Source: Pseudonocardia sp. MH-G8 | Lineage (GTDB): Bacteria > Actinomycetota > Actinomycetes > Mycobacteriales > Pseudonocardiaceae | Direction of reading: 5' to 3' | Assembly (NCBI RefSeq): GCF_002262885.1 | Contig: NZ_NKYF01000026.1 | Span: 62,001 to 126,000 of the forward strand | DNA length: 64,000 nucleotides | Shown: positions 53,266 to 62,208 of the stretch, piece by piece | Layout of the letters: every line of letters starts with the position of its first letter | Numbering within the stretch: the first letter of the stretch is position 1 | Made by a program: the position numbers and the translations under genes | Notes under the pieces: generated by a model | Told to the model about the DNA's origin: nothing | Database searches by the model: none | Seen by the model: only the letters and a program-made list of their open reading frames with translations

Positions 53266-54713
53266 TCACGAAGGTGGTGCACGGTTGGCGGGTCGGCGGG
53301 CTGCTCGCCTATCTGATGGGGCCGGGTCGAGCGGAGGAGCATCGTCGACCACGCGTGGTCGCCACGTGGGACGGGCAGGATGCGGGGTGGCAGCCGTCGG
53401 CCACGGGACCAGGGGAGTGGGATCTCGAGCTCGGCCCGCTGATCCGAGCGCTGCGTGCACCGGCAATCGCGGCGGGCCTCCCAGACACTGCCGACGATCA
53501 GGGCCGGCGCGGGTACGTATGGCACTGCTCGGCCCGCGTTGCCGCGCAGGATCGCGTGCTCTCCGATAGCGAGTGGGCGCAGGTCGCGCGCGACCTGCTG
53601 CACGGCGCCGGCGTCGTGTCCCGCGGTGACAAGGGCGGGTCGCGGTGGGTGGCGATACGGCACGCGGATGATCACATCCACATCGCCGTGGTGCTGGTGC
53701 GCCAGGACACGGGGCGGCGGTTCTGGCCGCACCGGGACTACCCGAAGTTGCGGGCGGCCGCGCGGGAGATCGAGCAGCAGCTGGGCCTGACGCTCACGGC
53801 AGCCGCCGACGGCACCGCCGCCCGTGCTCCGGTCCGTGGGGAGGTGGAGAAGGCGGCGCGCCGCGGGCAGGTCCCGGCGCGGCCGGAGCTGGTGCGCGCG
53901 GTGACCGCGGCCGCGGTCACCGCTCATGACGTGTCCTCGTTCGAGGCGGCGTTGCGTTCGGCGGGGTATCTGGTGGAGGTCCGGTACGGGCCGTCGGGGG
54001 ATGCGCTGGGGTACAAGGTGGCCCGGCCCGGCGATCGGACCGCTGCCGGCTACCCCGTCTACTACTCCGGCAGCAAGCTCGCGGTCGACCTGTCGATGCC
54101 TCGCCTGCAGCAGCGGTGGGCTGGAGTCTCGGGCGCGGCGGCTGCCTCCGCGGATGTCCTGGCGGAGGCGCGGTACGGCGTGGACCGCGGGCGCCGGGCG
54201 GTCGCCGGCGCGCGGAATGGGCGGCTGGACGTGGACGCCGATGAGATCGCGCACGCCACGCAGGACGTGTTGATGGCCGTGTGTGGGTTCGAGCTCGCGG
54301 GCCGTGATCTGGGCGCGGCCGCGGATCGGTTCGAGCGGGCGGCGCGGATCCCGGACCGGCGGGTGGGGGAGCCGAGCGGGGCCAGCACCGGCCTGCGGTG
54401 GGCGGCTCGGCAACTGATCCGTCACCGCAGGGTGTTGCGCCAGGACGAGGTCGCGGCTGGGGTCGCGCTCGCGGTCGCGTTGGCTGCCCTGCTGCAGGAG
54501 ATCGCAGCTTGGCAGCGTGAGCGCGGGCGGGTGCACCAGGCAGCCGCAGCCGAAGCCTCAGGCGAAGCGGTCCGCAACTGGACGTCGGCATGGCCACCCC
54601 CGACCCTCTCGACGCCGTTGTCGCAGCTGACTGGCGTTGACCACGCACCAGGCGCGCGGGAGCCACGGACCCGGACAGGTCGGGAGCGAGGCTCGCGTCA
54701 GCCGCGGGTCTGA
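53262..54713 (+). CDS. Relaxase/mobilization nuclease (MobP-type)
   Basis: 483 residues. The N-terminal relaxase domain has the metal-binding His triad in RHADDHIHIAVVL (H134, H138, H140) and opens with VVHGWRVGGLLAYLMGPGR. This is typical of actinobacterial mobilizable elements. The catalytic Tyr is probably in the N-terminal region. The C-terminal half is Arg/Ala-rich and helical (EAALRSAGYLVEVRYGPSGD, RQLIRHRRVLRQDEVAAGVA). The enzyme would nick oriT and pilot DNA during conjugation using a helper system. It appears intact although the neighbouring integrase is dead. Confidence 0.88.
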   Translation: MITKVVHGWRVGGLLAYLMGPGRAEEHRRPRVVATWDGQDAGWQPSATGPGEWDLELGPLIRALRAPAIAAGLPDTADDQGRRGYVWHCSARVAAQDRVLSDSEWAQVARDLLHGAGVVSRGDKGGSRWVAIRHADDHIHIAVVLVRQDTGRRFWPHRDYPKLRAAAREIEQQLGLTLTAAADGTAARAPVRGEVEKAARRGQVPARPELVRAVTAAAVTAHDVSSFEAALRSAGYLVEVRYGPSGDALGYKVARPGDRTAAGYPVYYSGSKLAVDLSMPRLQQRWAGVSGAAAASADVLAEARYGVDRGRRAVAGARNGRLDVDADEIAHATQDVLMAVCGFELAGRDLGAAADRFERAARIPDRRVGEPSGASTGLRWAARQLIRHRRVLRQDEVAAGVALAVALAALLQEIAAWQRERGRVHQAAAAEASGEAVRNWTSAWPPPTLSTPLSQLTGVDHAPGAREPRTRTGRERGSRQPRV

Positions 54714-54745
54714 GCTCCGGCGGGGCGATGCGGGGAGGCAGAGTG

Positions 54746-55363
54746 GTGCACGAGCGGCAGTCCGTGGGGGTCGTGCTCACGCTGCACGGCGTTCAGGACT
54801 TCGCGGTCGTCGCCCACCATCCGGGCACCGCGGAGGCGACGGTGAGTGTGCGGGTGGGGCGCATGTTGCTCTACATCCACGACCGCCCGACGGCGCGCGT
54901 GTTCGCGGCGACGTGGCGTCGATTCGGTAAGGATGCAATGCGGTTGCCGAGGGAGTCGGGCCGCCCGCGGGTGCCGCCGGTGCAGCAGACCAGTCGGGGC
55001 AGCGCGGAAACGGCTGTTCTGATTGACGCGAGTGACGCACCGCCGTCGTCGGGACAGATGCTGCGTCCTGCGGGCCTGCCGTGTTCGTTGCGGGTCCAGC
55101 TTGAGCGGGTGGTGTTCGACGTTCGCGATATCGGTGCGTACGCGTCGATGCGTCGCGCGTTCGTCGATGCCGAAGCCCTTGCGGGCTCCGTCCTGCCTGA
55201 ACCGGATCGCGCGTCGGCGGCCCGGCGGGCGGCATTCGAACGCGCAGCACAGGCGCTTCCGACCCACTCCCGGCCGCGTCGGGCGGATCTGACATCGCGT
55301 CGGAACGCAGCGCCCGGGCCGGTTGGGCGTGCGCCCCGACTCGGAGAGGCATGGAAGCGATGA
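54746..55363 (+). CDS. Hypothetical protein of the mobilization module
   Basis: 205 residues from GTG 54746 (GGGAGG 7 nt upstream). No domain recognised. The first half is beta-rich (GVVLTLHGVQDFAVVAHHPG, then VSVRVGRMLLYIHDRPTARV); the second half has CSLRVQLERVVFDVRDIGAY and a basic tail. The stop overlaps the next start (ATGA at 55360-55363). Probably part of the same mobile-element operon. Confidence 0.6.
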   Translation: MHERQSVGVVLTLHGVQDFAVVAHHPGTAEATVSVRVGRMLLYIHDRPTARVFAATWRRFGKDAMRLPRESGRPRVPPVQQTSRGSAETAVLIDASDAPPSSGQMLRPAGLPCSLRVQLERVVFDVRDIGAYASMRRAFVDAEALAGSVLPEPDRASAARRAAFERAAQALPTHSRPRRADLTSRRNAAPGPVGRAPRLGEAWKR

Positions 55364-56241
55364 GCACGGACTATCCGTTGATGACGTTGCCCAGCTACGA
55401 GCTGTATCAGCTGGCGCACATCGCGACCTTCCTCGCCGAGGCGCTCGCGCGGCACCGCCGGGCCGGGCACCGGTCCGAGCGAGACGCCGCTCTTCGTGAT
55501 ATCGCGGGCGGCCGCACGGCCTACGAGAACGCGCTCGGGGTCACGACGCCGTCCGGTCAGTTGCCCGGCCCGATCGACGCGGCCACGTACAAGGCCGCCA
55601 GCGAAATGGTTGAGCGAGGACCGCGCGAGGCGCATGTGGTGTCGCTCGAAGCGACGGGGCGCAGCGGATGGGCCGTCGTGGGACGGGTACCGGGCATCGG
55701 GCCGGTCGGCGCGGTCGTTCCCGACGAGCCCACGGCGAACGCCCTGCGTCAGCACCTGCTGACCCAGCCCGCGGGCGAGCTGGCGCCGTGGTCGGTGCGG
55801 GACCGAGCTGTCCGGATGCCGAAGCTGCCGCGTCGGGTCGACTTGGCCGCGTTTGTCGAGAACCTCGACCCGCGCCGGCTGAGCTCACGGGCGGTTGTCC
55901 GGCACCTGCGCGGTGTGGACCGGCGCACCGACGCCGCGATCCGCGGCCGCTTCGCCGGCATCGATCTCGACGCCCCGCTCGTGGTGACTCCGTCCACACC
56001 ACAAGCTGCATCTCCGGCGAAGGAACCGGCGGCTCAATCGGTCGGGGCCACGGCTCCGAGCGCAGCGGCAGACTCGACACCGCAGGCGGGTTCGTCTCGA
56101 CCTCCCGCACCTCGGCAGGGACGCTCTGCAGGTCAGGAGACGCCGGCTCGGCCGGTGGTCGCGTCGCGCCACGTCTGCGGCCTCGGGGCTCAGCCGACCA
56201 GCGGCGCGGCAAAGGCGCCGACGACCAACGCCGGCCCGTAG
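55360..56241 (+). CDS. Hypothetical protein of the mobilization module
   Basis: 293 residues. A helical N-terminus (YELYQLAHIATFLAEALARH) is followed by a globular middle (RSGWAVVGRVPGIGPVGAVV) and an Ala/Pro/Ser-rich unstructured tail of ~80 residues. No family recognised. It is coupled to the preceding gene. Its 3' end runs 52 nt into the convergent prepilin peptidase gene, so the tail may be read-through past the original element boundary. Confidence 0.55.
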   Translation: MSTDYPLMTLPSYELYQLAHIATFLAEALARHRRAGHRSERDAALRDIAGGRTAYENALGVTTPSGQLPGPIDAATYKAASEMVERGPREAHVVSLEATGRSGWAVVGRVPGIGPVGAVVPDEPTANALRQHLLTQPAGELAPWSVRDRAVRMPKLPRRVDLAAFVENLDPRRLSSRAVVRHLRGVDRRTDAAIRGRFAGIDLDAPLVVTPSTPQAASPAKEPAAQSVGATAPSAAADSTPQAGSSRPPAPRQGRSAGQETPARPVVASRHVCGLGAQPTSGAAKAPTTNAGP

Positions 56242-56783
56242 GGCACGGTGTCGCCGCGCCCATGGCCCGCGGCCGTGAACAGCACGACCGTGACGCACAG
56301 CAGCGCGGTGGCACAGACCAGCCCTGCGAGGGGGAGCGGGGGATCGAGGACCGCGAGCAGGCCTGCGAGGCTCGGGAGCAGCTTGATGTCACCCCAGCCG
56401 AGGACCTCGCCGTGGGCGGCCTTCATCACCAGCGCCACGACCAACACGAGTGCTGCGACGGCTGCTGCCGACCCGGCCTGCGAGGCTCCCGCATCGATCG
56501 CGGTCAGCGCGGTACCGACGGCAAAGGTCGCCGTCAGCGTGTTGGGGAGGCGGCGCTCGTCGAGATCGACGAGGGCGGCCGCGGTGCCCACGGCGATCAA
56601 CGGTGCCAGGGTCGCACGGCCGCAGGCCGCGACCAGCAGACCCACCAGGACCGTGACGGCGACCGTCTCCAGCCTGGTGCTGGTGCGCGGCGCGGCGCGT
56701 GTCGCAGACGCGAGTTGGAGTGTGACCGGACCGAAGGCCACACCACTCACCGCAGCCAGAGCTGCCGCCGCAAGGGCGCTCAC
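56190..56783 (-). CDS. Prepilin peptidase (A24 family, Tad system)
   Basis: 197 residues, almost entirely membrane helices. The two catalytic Asp motifs of type IV prepilin peptidases are present: DLDERRLPNTL and GWGDIKLLPSL. The N-terminal methyltransferase domain of PilD is absent, as in CpaA/TadV-type enzymes. The GTG at 56783 overlaps the LysM-BTAD gene stop (GTGA). It would process the pilin and pseudopilins encoded upstream. Last gene of the Tad operon. Confidence 0.88.
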   Translation of the reverse strand: MSALAAAALAAVSGVAFGPVTLQLASATRAAPRTSTRLETVAVTVLVGLLVAACGRATLAPLIAVGTAAALVDLDERRLPNTLTATFAVGTALTAIDAGASQAGSAAAVAALVLVVALVMKAAHGEVLGWGDIKLLPSLAGLLAVLDPPLPLAGLVCATALLCVTVVLFTAAGHGRGDTVPYGPALVVGAFAAPLVG

Positions 56784-59700
56784 ATTCGTCGTCGGGGGCC
56801 GTGCGGCAGCAGTTCGTTGAGCACGGCGAAGGTCTCGGGTGGGAGCTCCTCGGGCACGTCGAAGCCGCGCGCGTCGAGCAGGATCGCGGCGTAGCGCTCC
56901 ATTTCGGAGGGCCGGTCTTCGGCGTGCGCGATGCGCATCAGGTCGGTCAGGGGGCGGTCGAAGACGACGTCGACGTCCACGGTTCTCGCGATCTCGGCGG
57001 CCCAGCGGGCGAGTGCGAGGTCGCCGGCGGCCAGGGCGATGTCGACGAGCTCGTGCGCGGCGTCGACGAGGAAGCCGGGAATCTGCAGGTCGTGGCGTTG
57101 GTCGTGGTTGTTCAGCCAGGCGTAGCCGCCCGGGCGCAAGGCGCTGAGGACGGGGCCGCGGATCAGTCCGAGCGCGGCTTCGTAGTCGTCGACCGCTCCG
57201 TCGTGGCCGGCGGCGTGTCGTGCCTGGGCGCGTTTCCGGAGGCGGCGGAACAGGTCCCAGTCCAGCAGGTGTCCGCGCAGCCGGTAGGTGTTGTCGCTCT
57301 GCATGTCGCTGACGAAGGCGCGCTCCGGGTCGCCGTCGAGGCCGCGTCCGGCCCAGCGGCGGGCGCCGTAGAAGGCGTGCCGGACGGTGGCGGGGTCGAT
57401 CTTGTGGCCGTCGGGCCAGAGGTCGGTCATCGCGGTCTGCATGGTGACGCCGAGGGGGTGCAGGCTGAGGTAGACGAGCACTTCGGTGAACCAGCTGGGC
57501 CGCACCGATGGGAACTGGCCCGGCGCGCGGACGACCGGCTCGCCGAGGATGCCGACGAGCGGGACGTCGGGTGGGCCCTCGGATGACCACCGTGCGAGAT
57601 CACGGTCGAGGTCGGGGTCCTGCTGCTCGACGATCGTCAGTCGCCGCGCGGCTTGGGGATCGGGCGGCGGCGTCACCGCTGCCACCGGTCGCTCGTCGAG
57701 CGTCCCGTCTTCGCACATTCCGTCGGCCCACGTCTCGGGCGCGACAGCGGGTCCTGCGGGCACGTCGAGTTGCGCGGTCGGCGCGAGAATCTCGGCCAGG
57801 CCGGCGCCGGTGCTTCCGGACATGTTCTCGGCCGACCAGTGCTCCTCGCCGACCTCGGGCATCAGCAGCTGACCTCCATCGGTGACGTGCAGTTCGTGGC
57901 CGGCGAGCGCGATGCCGGCGGTGACGACCGCGACGGGCGCGCGTCGCGTCCCGCCGATCTCCCCGGCGAGGTCGGCGAGTCCGGTGCGTTCCTCGTCGGT
58001 CGCCGGGCCGGTCGCGAGCAGCACGACCGGCAGCCACGCGTCGGGTGCGACCCCGTCGAGACGCCCGTGCAGCAGCGACGGCACGCCCAGCTGCGCGAGG
58101 GTCTCGCGTGCCGCGCGCAAGCGCGCGCGGATCTCGGTGAGGCCGGCGGCGACATCGGGAAGTACCTGCAGCCGTTCCAGGTTGAGCGGGGCGAGCTCGG
58201 CGCCGAACCCGACGAGCAGGACCTCGCAGTCCTCGCTCCACCTGCTGTTCGCCAACTCGGCTGCGACGTGCCGCAGGAGGCCTGTGGCCAGCCCCAGGTT
58301 CCCCGTCACGTGGGCGACGCCGAGCTCTTCGAGATCGACGAGCAGCGTCTGCTCGTCGGCGCCGGTCGCGACCGAGACGAGCGTGGGGAACGGTGCGCAG
58401 TACCCACCGGCGTCCTCAGCCTCGAGCGGCAGGTCTGCCGTCGCGGGAACCGACCAGGTCCACTCCGCGAGCGGCTCAAAGGGCTCGGGCAGCGAAGCGT
58501 GCGCGGCGAGCGAGACCACGGCGTGCTCGGAATCGAGGACGGCTGTTCGCAGCGGCGGAGCGTCGGTACCGGCCCAATCGCTGAGCGCGAGGCCGCGCAG
58601 CGCCGCGTCCAGGACGCTGGCGTCGACGGTCGGCTCGCTGGCCGCGGCGATCCACTCGGCGTGCCCCGCCTCGTCGCCCGGCACGGCGATCCGGTGGTAC
58701 GGCCGCCGGGCGCGCAACTGGCGGCGCCTCCGCAGAGCCAGTGCGGCCACCAGTCCGGCGACGACGAGTGACGATGACCCCAGCACGATCGCGGCGGCCG
58801 CACCATCGTCTGCTTCGGGATCAGCAGGTGGATGCGCTTCGGCCGTTGGTGCCGCGGTGTGCGCTTCCGTCGGCCCCTGCTCGTGTCGGGGACTTGCTGG
58901 TGCTGTGGTCGTCGGAGGTGACAGCGGTTCAGGCGGGGGCGCTTCATCGGGGATCGGCGCGGGTTCGGGCGGCGGCTGCTGTTCCGGTACGGGATCCGCC
59001 GATGGCGGAGGCTGAGTCTGCGCGGGGAGCACGAGGGTCCAGCCGGGCCGGATCAGCTCGGGATCGTTGAGCCGTTGGCCGTCGAGCTGGAGGCGACCGC
59101 GGTTCTCCTCGAACACCTCGTCGGCGCGGTTCGGATCGCCCAGGTGCTGTGCGGCGATCTCGGTGAGCGTGTCGCCGGGACCGACGATGGCGACGTGTCC
59201 GTCGGAGCCGGGGCCTGGGACCGCGTCGGCTGGCAGCTCCAGCAGCCAGCCGGTCCGCAGCAGAGCCGCTTCGGTCAGCCGTTCGCCGTCGGGTTGTTCG
59301 CGACCCGAGTTGAGCTCGTAGATCTCGCGCCAGCGCAGCGGGTCGCCGAGGGTTTTCTCCGCGATCCGCCAGAGCGTGTCCCGTGGTTGTACCTCGTACT
59401 CTGGCCCCTCTGCCCGCCTCTCGCTCGGTGCAGTGTCCGAGGTGCCGTGCGAAGGGGCGGCGCTCGTCAACGGATTGGCAGGTGCGGCCGATGCAGTGGC
59501 CGAACCGGCGGATAGCAGCGCTCCCACGAGGACGGCGGCGAGCGCGCGGCTCATCCCCAGACCGGGCAGCTCGACGCGGGTTGTGGGCTGTCGCCGCAGC
59601 ACACCGAGGAACTCGGCGATCAGTGAGAGGGTCAGCTGCAGCCACAGGGCGACGCCGATGAGCAGGAGGAACCCGAGGAACAAGCGACCGTCGTCCGGAA

Positions 59701-59851
59701 GAGCCAGCATCGCGAGGAGCTCGGCAGGCGAGGGCCGTGGGGCAGGGAACGCCGCCCTGGCCACCAGCCAGAGCAGAACCGGGACGCCCGCGACGATCCC
59801 GAGGATCGCGGCTGCAGCGAACGTCGCTCGAATCAGTCGCCCGACAGCCAT
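56780..59851 (-). CDS. Membrane protein with two LysM domains and a C-terminal BTAD domain
   Basis: 1023 residues. Three hydrophobic segments (about 10-33, 57-85, 100-125) are followed by LysM 1 (YEVQPRDTLWRIAEKTLGDP, ~150-205), LysM 2 (VGPGDTLTEIAAQHLGDPNR, ~220-278), a Pro-rich linker and another membrane helix near 366-385. The C-terminal ~130 residues (HDGAVDDYEAALGLIRGPVL, ELVDIALAAGDLALARWAAE) form a bacterial transcriptional activator domain, preceded by a winged-helix-like region. It is found in actinobacterial Tad loci and may couple cell-wall sensing to pilus assembly. ATG 59851 chosen; GTG 59854 overlaps the previous stop. Confidence 0.82.
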   Translation of the reverse strand: MAVGRLIRATFAAAAILGIVAGVPVLLWLVARAAFPAPRPSPAELLAMLALPDDGRLFLGFLLLIGVALWLQLTLSLIAEFLGVLRRQPTTRVELPGLGMSRALAAVLVGALLSAGSATASAAPANPLTSAAPSHGTSDTAPSERRAEGPEYEVQPRDTLWRIAEKTLGDPLRWREIYELNSGREQPDGERLTEAALLRTGWLLELPADAVPGPGSDGHVAIVGPGDTLTEIAAQHLGDPNRADEVFEENRGRLQLDGQRLNDPELIRPGWTLVLPAQTQPPPSADPVPEQQPPPEPAPIPDEAPPPEPLSPPTTTAPASPRHEQGPTEAHTAAPTAEAHPPADPEADDGAAAAIVLGSSSLVVAGLVAALALRRRRQLRARRPYHRIAVPGDEAGHAEWIAAASEPTVDASVLDAALRGLALSDWAGTDAPPLRTAVLDSEHAVVSLAAHASLPEPFEPLAEWTWSVPATADLPLEAEDAGGYCAPFPTLVSVATGADEQTLLVDLEELGVAHVTGNLGLATGLLRHVAAELANSRWSEDCEVLLVGFGAELAPLNLERLQVLPDVAAGLTEIRARLRAARETLAQLGVPSLLHGRLDGVAPDAWLPVVLLATGPATDEERTGLADLAGEIGGTRRAPVAVVTAGIALAGHELHVTDGGQLLMPEVGEEHWSAENMSGSTGAGLAEILAPTAQLDVPAGPAVAPETWADGMCEDGTLDERPVAAVTPPPDPQAARRLTIVEQQDPDLDRDLARWSSEGPPDVPLVGILGEPVVRAPGQFPSVRPSWFTEVLVYLSLHPLGVTMQTAMTDLWPDGHKIDPATVRHAFYGARRWAGRGLDGDPERAFVSDMQSDNTYRLRGHLLDWDLFRRLRKRAQARHAAGHDGAVDDYEAALGLIRGPVLSALRPGGYAWLNNHDQRHDLQIPGFLVDAAHELVDIALAAGDLALARWAAEIARTVDVDVVFDRPLTDLMRIAHAEDRPSEMERYAAILLDARGFDVPEELPPETFAVLNELLPHGPRRRM

Positions 59852-60267
59852 CACGGTGCCCCTCCGGGGAGAACGGGAACGAGGACCGCTTCAGCGGACC
59901 CACGGCTGGTGAGTTCGTCCTGTCCGGCGAGGCCCAGTAGGACCGTCGGCCGACGCACCGCGACCTCGACGCGGATGCGGTCAGGAGCGGCGATGATCAC
60001 CTCGCCGTCGACGCCGGCGGCGAGGAGATACCGACGGGCGGATTCCGCAGCCGCTGCCGCGTCGACGGCAGCGACTCCATGAATCAACGCCCTCGGGTCG
60101 AGGTCCTGGCCCGCTGCCCGCGCGGCTTCCTCGGCGAGGGCATCGGCTTGGGCCACGCCTTGTGCCGCGCGGACACCGTCGATGGCGAGCCCGACGACGA
60201 GCAACATCGCCAGCACGCTGATGGCCATCGGCACGCTGACCGAACCGCCGCCGCGCTCCCCGTTCAT
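59851..60267 (-). CDS. TadG-like pilus-associated protein (small)
   Basis: 138 residues. The start ERGGGSVSVPMAISVLAMLL gives a short basic leader and one membrane helix, the class III signal pattern of TadE/TadG pseudopilins. The rest is an extracellular domain. ATG at 60267 overlaps the previous stop (ATGA). Probably a minor pilin processed by the prepilin peptidase. Confidence 0.75.
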   Translation of the reverse strand: MNGERGGGSVSVPMAISVLAMLLVVGLAIDGVRAAQGVAQADALAEEAARAAGQDLDPRALIHGVAAVDAAAAAESARRYLLAAGVDGEVIIAAPDRIRVEVAVRRPTVLLGLAGQDELTSRGSAEAVLVPVLPGGAP

Positions 60268-60698
60268 GTCCGCTCCCGGTACCGGTCGATCGGGCTGGCG
60301 AAGTCGGCCGTGACCTCTCGGCCCCCGCGAAGTCCTGGCAGTCCGAGATCGGACCAGCGGACGGCACAGGTCACGCGGGCGCGTATGACTGCGTGCACAC
60401 CGATCGGCGCGGACGGAGGCTCGGCCTCGACCGCGACGTCGAGGTGGTCGCACGCGAGGCCCTGCCCTTCGAGCACCCGGCGGCTCTCTTCCTCTGCCGC
60501 GGCCTGGCCTGTCGTGAGGTCCCGCTGGACGGAGGCAAGCCGTGCGGCGGATCGGGCCGCATGGTCGACTGCAGACTCCGCGGCGGCCAGCCGTCCCGCT
60601 GCCATCGCGAAGGCGAGCAGCAGCCCGACGACCACCGCCAGGATCGCGGCCTCGGTGGCCGGGCCACCTCCTCGCTCCGCGTCAGCGACGATCCTCAT
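60264..60698 (-). CDS. TadE-family pseudopilin
   Basis: 144 residues. N-terminal leader plus GGGPATEAAILAVVVGLLLA, in which the Glu at +5 of the mature helix fits TadE. A helical stalk (AESAVDHAARSAARLASVQR) and a C-terminal domain with two Cys (ACDHL, VTCAVRW) that could form a disulfide follow. Coupled on both sides by ATGA overlaps. Confidence 0.83.
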   Translation of the reverse strand: MRIVADAERGGGPATEAAILAVVVGLLLAFAMAAGRLAAAESAVDHAARSAARLASVQRDLTTGQAAAEEESRRVLEGQGLACDHLDVAVEAEPPSAPIGVHAVIRARVTCAVRWSDLGLPGLRGGREVTADFASPIDRYRERT

Positions 60699-61099
60699 GG
60701 GGTCACGCGCTCCACCGCTCCCACCGCTTCCTTCGAGACGTGGAGGGCTACGCCGGGCACCAGCGACAGCGCGTCGCCGCTGACGCGCACGCGGAGCACA
60801 CCTGTCGCCTGATCGAGTTCGGCCGCAACTTCAGCGGATCCGAGACTGGTGCCGGCGGCTCGCCGCAGGAACGCCTCCGCGTCGCGTCGCGCATCAGCCG
60901 CGGAGGTCGCGTGGTGGTAGCGCCCTGCCCGGAGGCCGTCCTCGGCGGCGGTGAGCGCGAGTTGTCCCGCGTAGAAGACGAGCGCGACCTGGACCACCGC
61001 GGAGATCATCAGAAGCATCGCGAGCCACAGCAGCGCCATCTCCACGCTCGTGGAGCCTCCGCGTTCGGACGCATCCAGGCGCAGGAGTTGCACGGCCAT
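60695..61099 (-). CDS. TadE-family pseudopilin
   Basis: 134 residues. SERGGSTSVEMALLWLAMLL is the classic TadE leader (G-S-T-S-V-E). One membrane helix and a helical stalk (AGQLALTAAEDGLRAG) follow. Its stop overlaps the next gene (ATGA). Minor pilin of the Tad apparatus. Confidence 0.85.
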   Translation of the reverse strand: MAVQLLRLDASERGGSTSVEMALLWLAMLLMISAVVQVALVFYAGQLALTAAEDGLRAGRYHHATSAADARRDAEAFLRRAAGTSLGSAEVAAELDQATGVLRVRVSGDALSLVPGVALHVSKEAVGAVERVTP

Positions 61100-61123
61100 C
61101 AGCCGGCAATCAACTCGGCGCGG

Positions 61124-61321
61124 CTACTCGTCGAGCGCTCCGAGCTTCTTGGCGATGAAGGCGCCCACTCCGGCGGCGATCGCGCCCGCGACCACGGCGC
61201 CTCCGGAGATGTGGAAGCCCTCGTCGGTATTGCGTCCGCCCCCACGCTCGTCGACCGGGCCGAGTCGCTGCTGCAGCCAGAGCAGGAGGTTCGTGAGGTG
61301 CATGTTCGTCGTGGTCCACAT
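61124..61321 (-). CDS. Small Tad-locus membrane protein, possible Flp pilin
   Basis: 65 residues. A basic/charged first half (LLLWLQQRLGPVDERGGGRN) and one Gly/Ala-rich hydrophobic helix (GGAVVAGAIAAGVGAFIAKK). Size and position, between tadC and the tadE genes, fit the major Flp pilin. However, the usual E-Y after the cleavage site is missing, so this is a tentative assignment. ATG at 61321 with GGAGAGG 8 nt upstream. Confidence 0.65.
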   Translation of the reverse strand: MWTTTNMHLTNLLLWLQQRLGPVDERGGGRNTDEGFHISGGAVVAGAIAAGVGAFIAKKLGALDE

Positions 61322-61335
61322 GGCGTGTCCTCTCC

Positions 61336-62208
61336 TCAGATCGTCAGCAGTGCGACACCGGCCGGGTACAGGACCCAGGCGGAGATCAGGAAGACCTGCA
61401 GGGCACCTGGCGTGCTCATCTGGCCGCTGGCGCGGTGCGCATCGGCGTGCTCGTCGGCGCGCAGCTCGTCCTGCAGGCTGTCCGCGCGGGCGAGCAGCGT
61501 GTCGATGACAGCGCCGCCGTCCTGGCCGGCGGTGGCGGCGATCGTCGACAGGTCGGCGAGCTCGTCGATCTCGACGCGCTCGCCAAACTGCCGCAGCCCT
61601 TCCCACGGCATGCGGCCGCTGCGGGCGGCGTCGTCGAGTTCGTCGCGGATGCGGCGCATCGCCCAGCCATCGGCCAGGAGCTGGGCGGGGATCGACAGCG
61701 CGGTCGCCACGCCGGCGCCGCCACGTCGCAGCAAGCTCACCTGCTGCAGGTACGCGACCAGGGCGTGCCGGAGCTCGTCACGCGCGGCGTCGGCGCGGTC
61801 GCCGACCTGCCGCCCGTAGGCACTCCACCCGACGGCTGCTCCGACGATCGTGAAGCCGACCGGGACGACGATGTGCAGCCCGACGTCGAGCACGGCCAGG
61901 AGCGCGGCGAGCACCGGACCCGACGAGCCGTACATCGCTGCGGCGCGGAGTCTCCCGAGCAGGAACCGCTCCCGGGTCCATCCCAGAAGGGCGAGGTCCG
62001 CGGTCGGCACCCGTCCCGGCAGGTGCCGCAGGAGTGCGGTGCGGCGACGGCTCGAGCTGGCTCGCATCAGCGGGGTGCGTTCATCGAGGGCTACGAGGGC
62101 ATCGCCGAGCAGGGGGTGGCCGCGGCGGAAGGCCGACATGCACAGGGCCGCTGCGACGCCGAGCGCCGTGCCGGCGACGATGCTCACGATGAGGACGTGG
62201 CCCATCAC
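61336..62208 (-). CDS. tadC: TadC-like type II secretion F-domain protein
   Basis: 290 residues with membrane helices at the N-terminus, in the middle and at the end, and a cytoplasmic T2SSF domain (LRHALVAYLQQVSLLRRGGA, EIDELADLSTIAATAGQDGG, LQDELRADEHADAHRASGQM). This is the inner-membrane platform of the Tad pilus, working with TadB and the TadA ATPase. GTG at 62208 overlaps the tadB stop; an ATG follows at 62205. Confidence 0.87.
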   Translation of the reverse strand: MMGHVLIVSIVAGTALGVAAALCMSAFRRGHPLLGDALVALDERTPLMRASSSRRRTALLRHLPGRVPTADLALLGWTRERFLLGRLRAAAMYGSSGPVLAALLAVLDVGLHIVVPVGFTIVGAAVGWSAYGRQVGDRADAARDELRHALVAYLQQVSLLRRGGAGVATALSIPAQLLADGWAMRRIRDELDDAARSGRMPWEGLRQFGERVEIDELADLSTIAATAGQDGGAVIDTLLARADSLQDELRADEHADAHRASGQMSTPGALQVFLISAWVLYPAGVALLTI

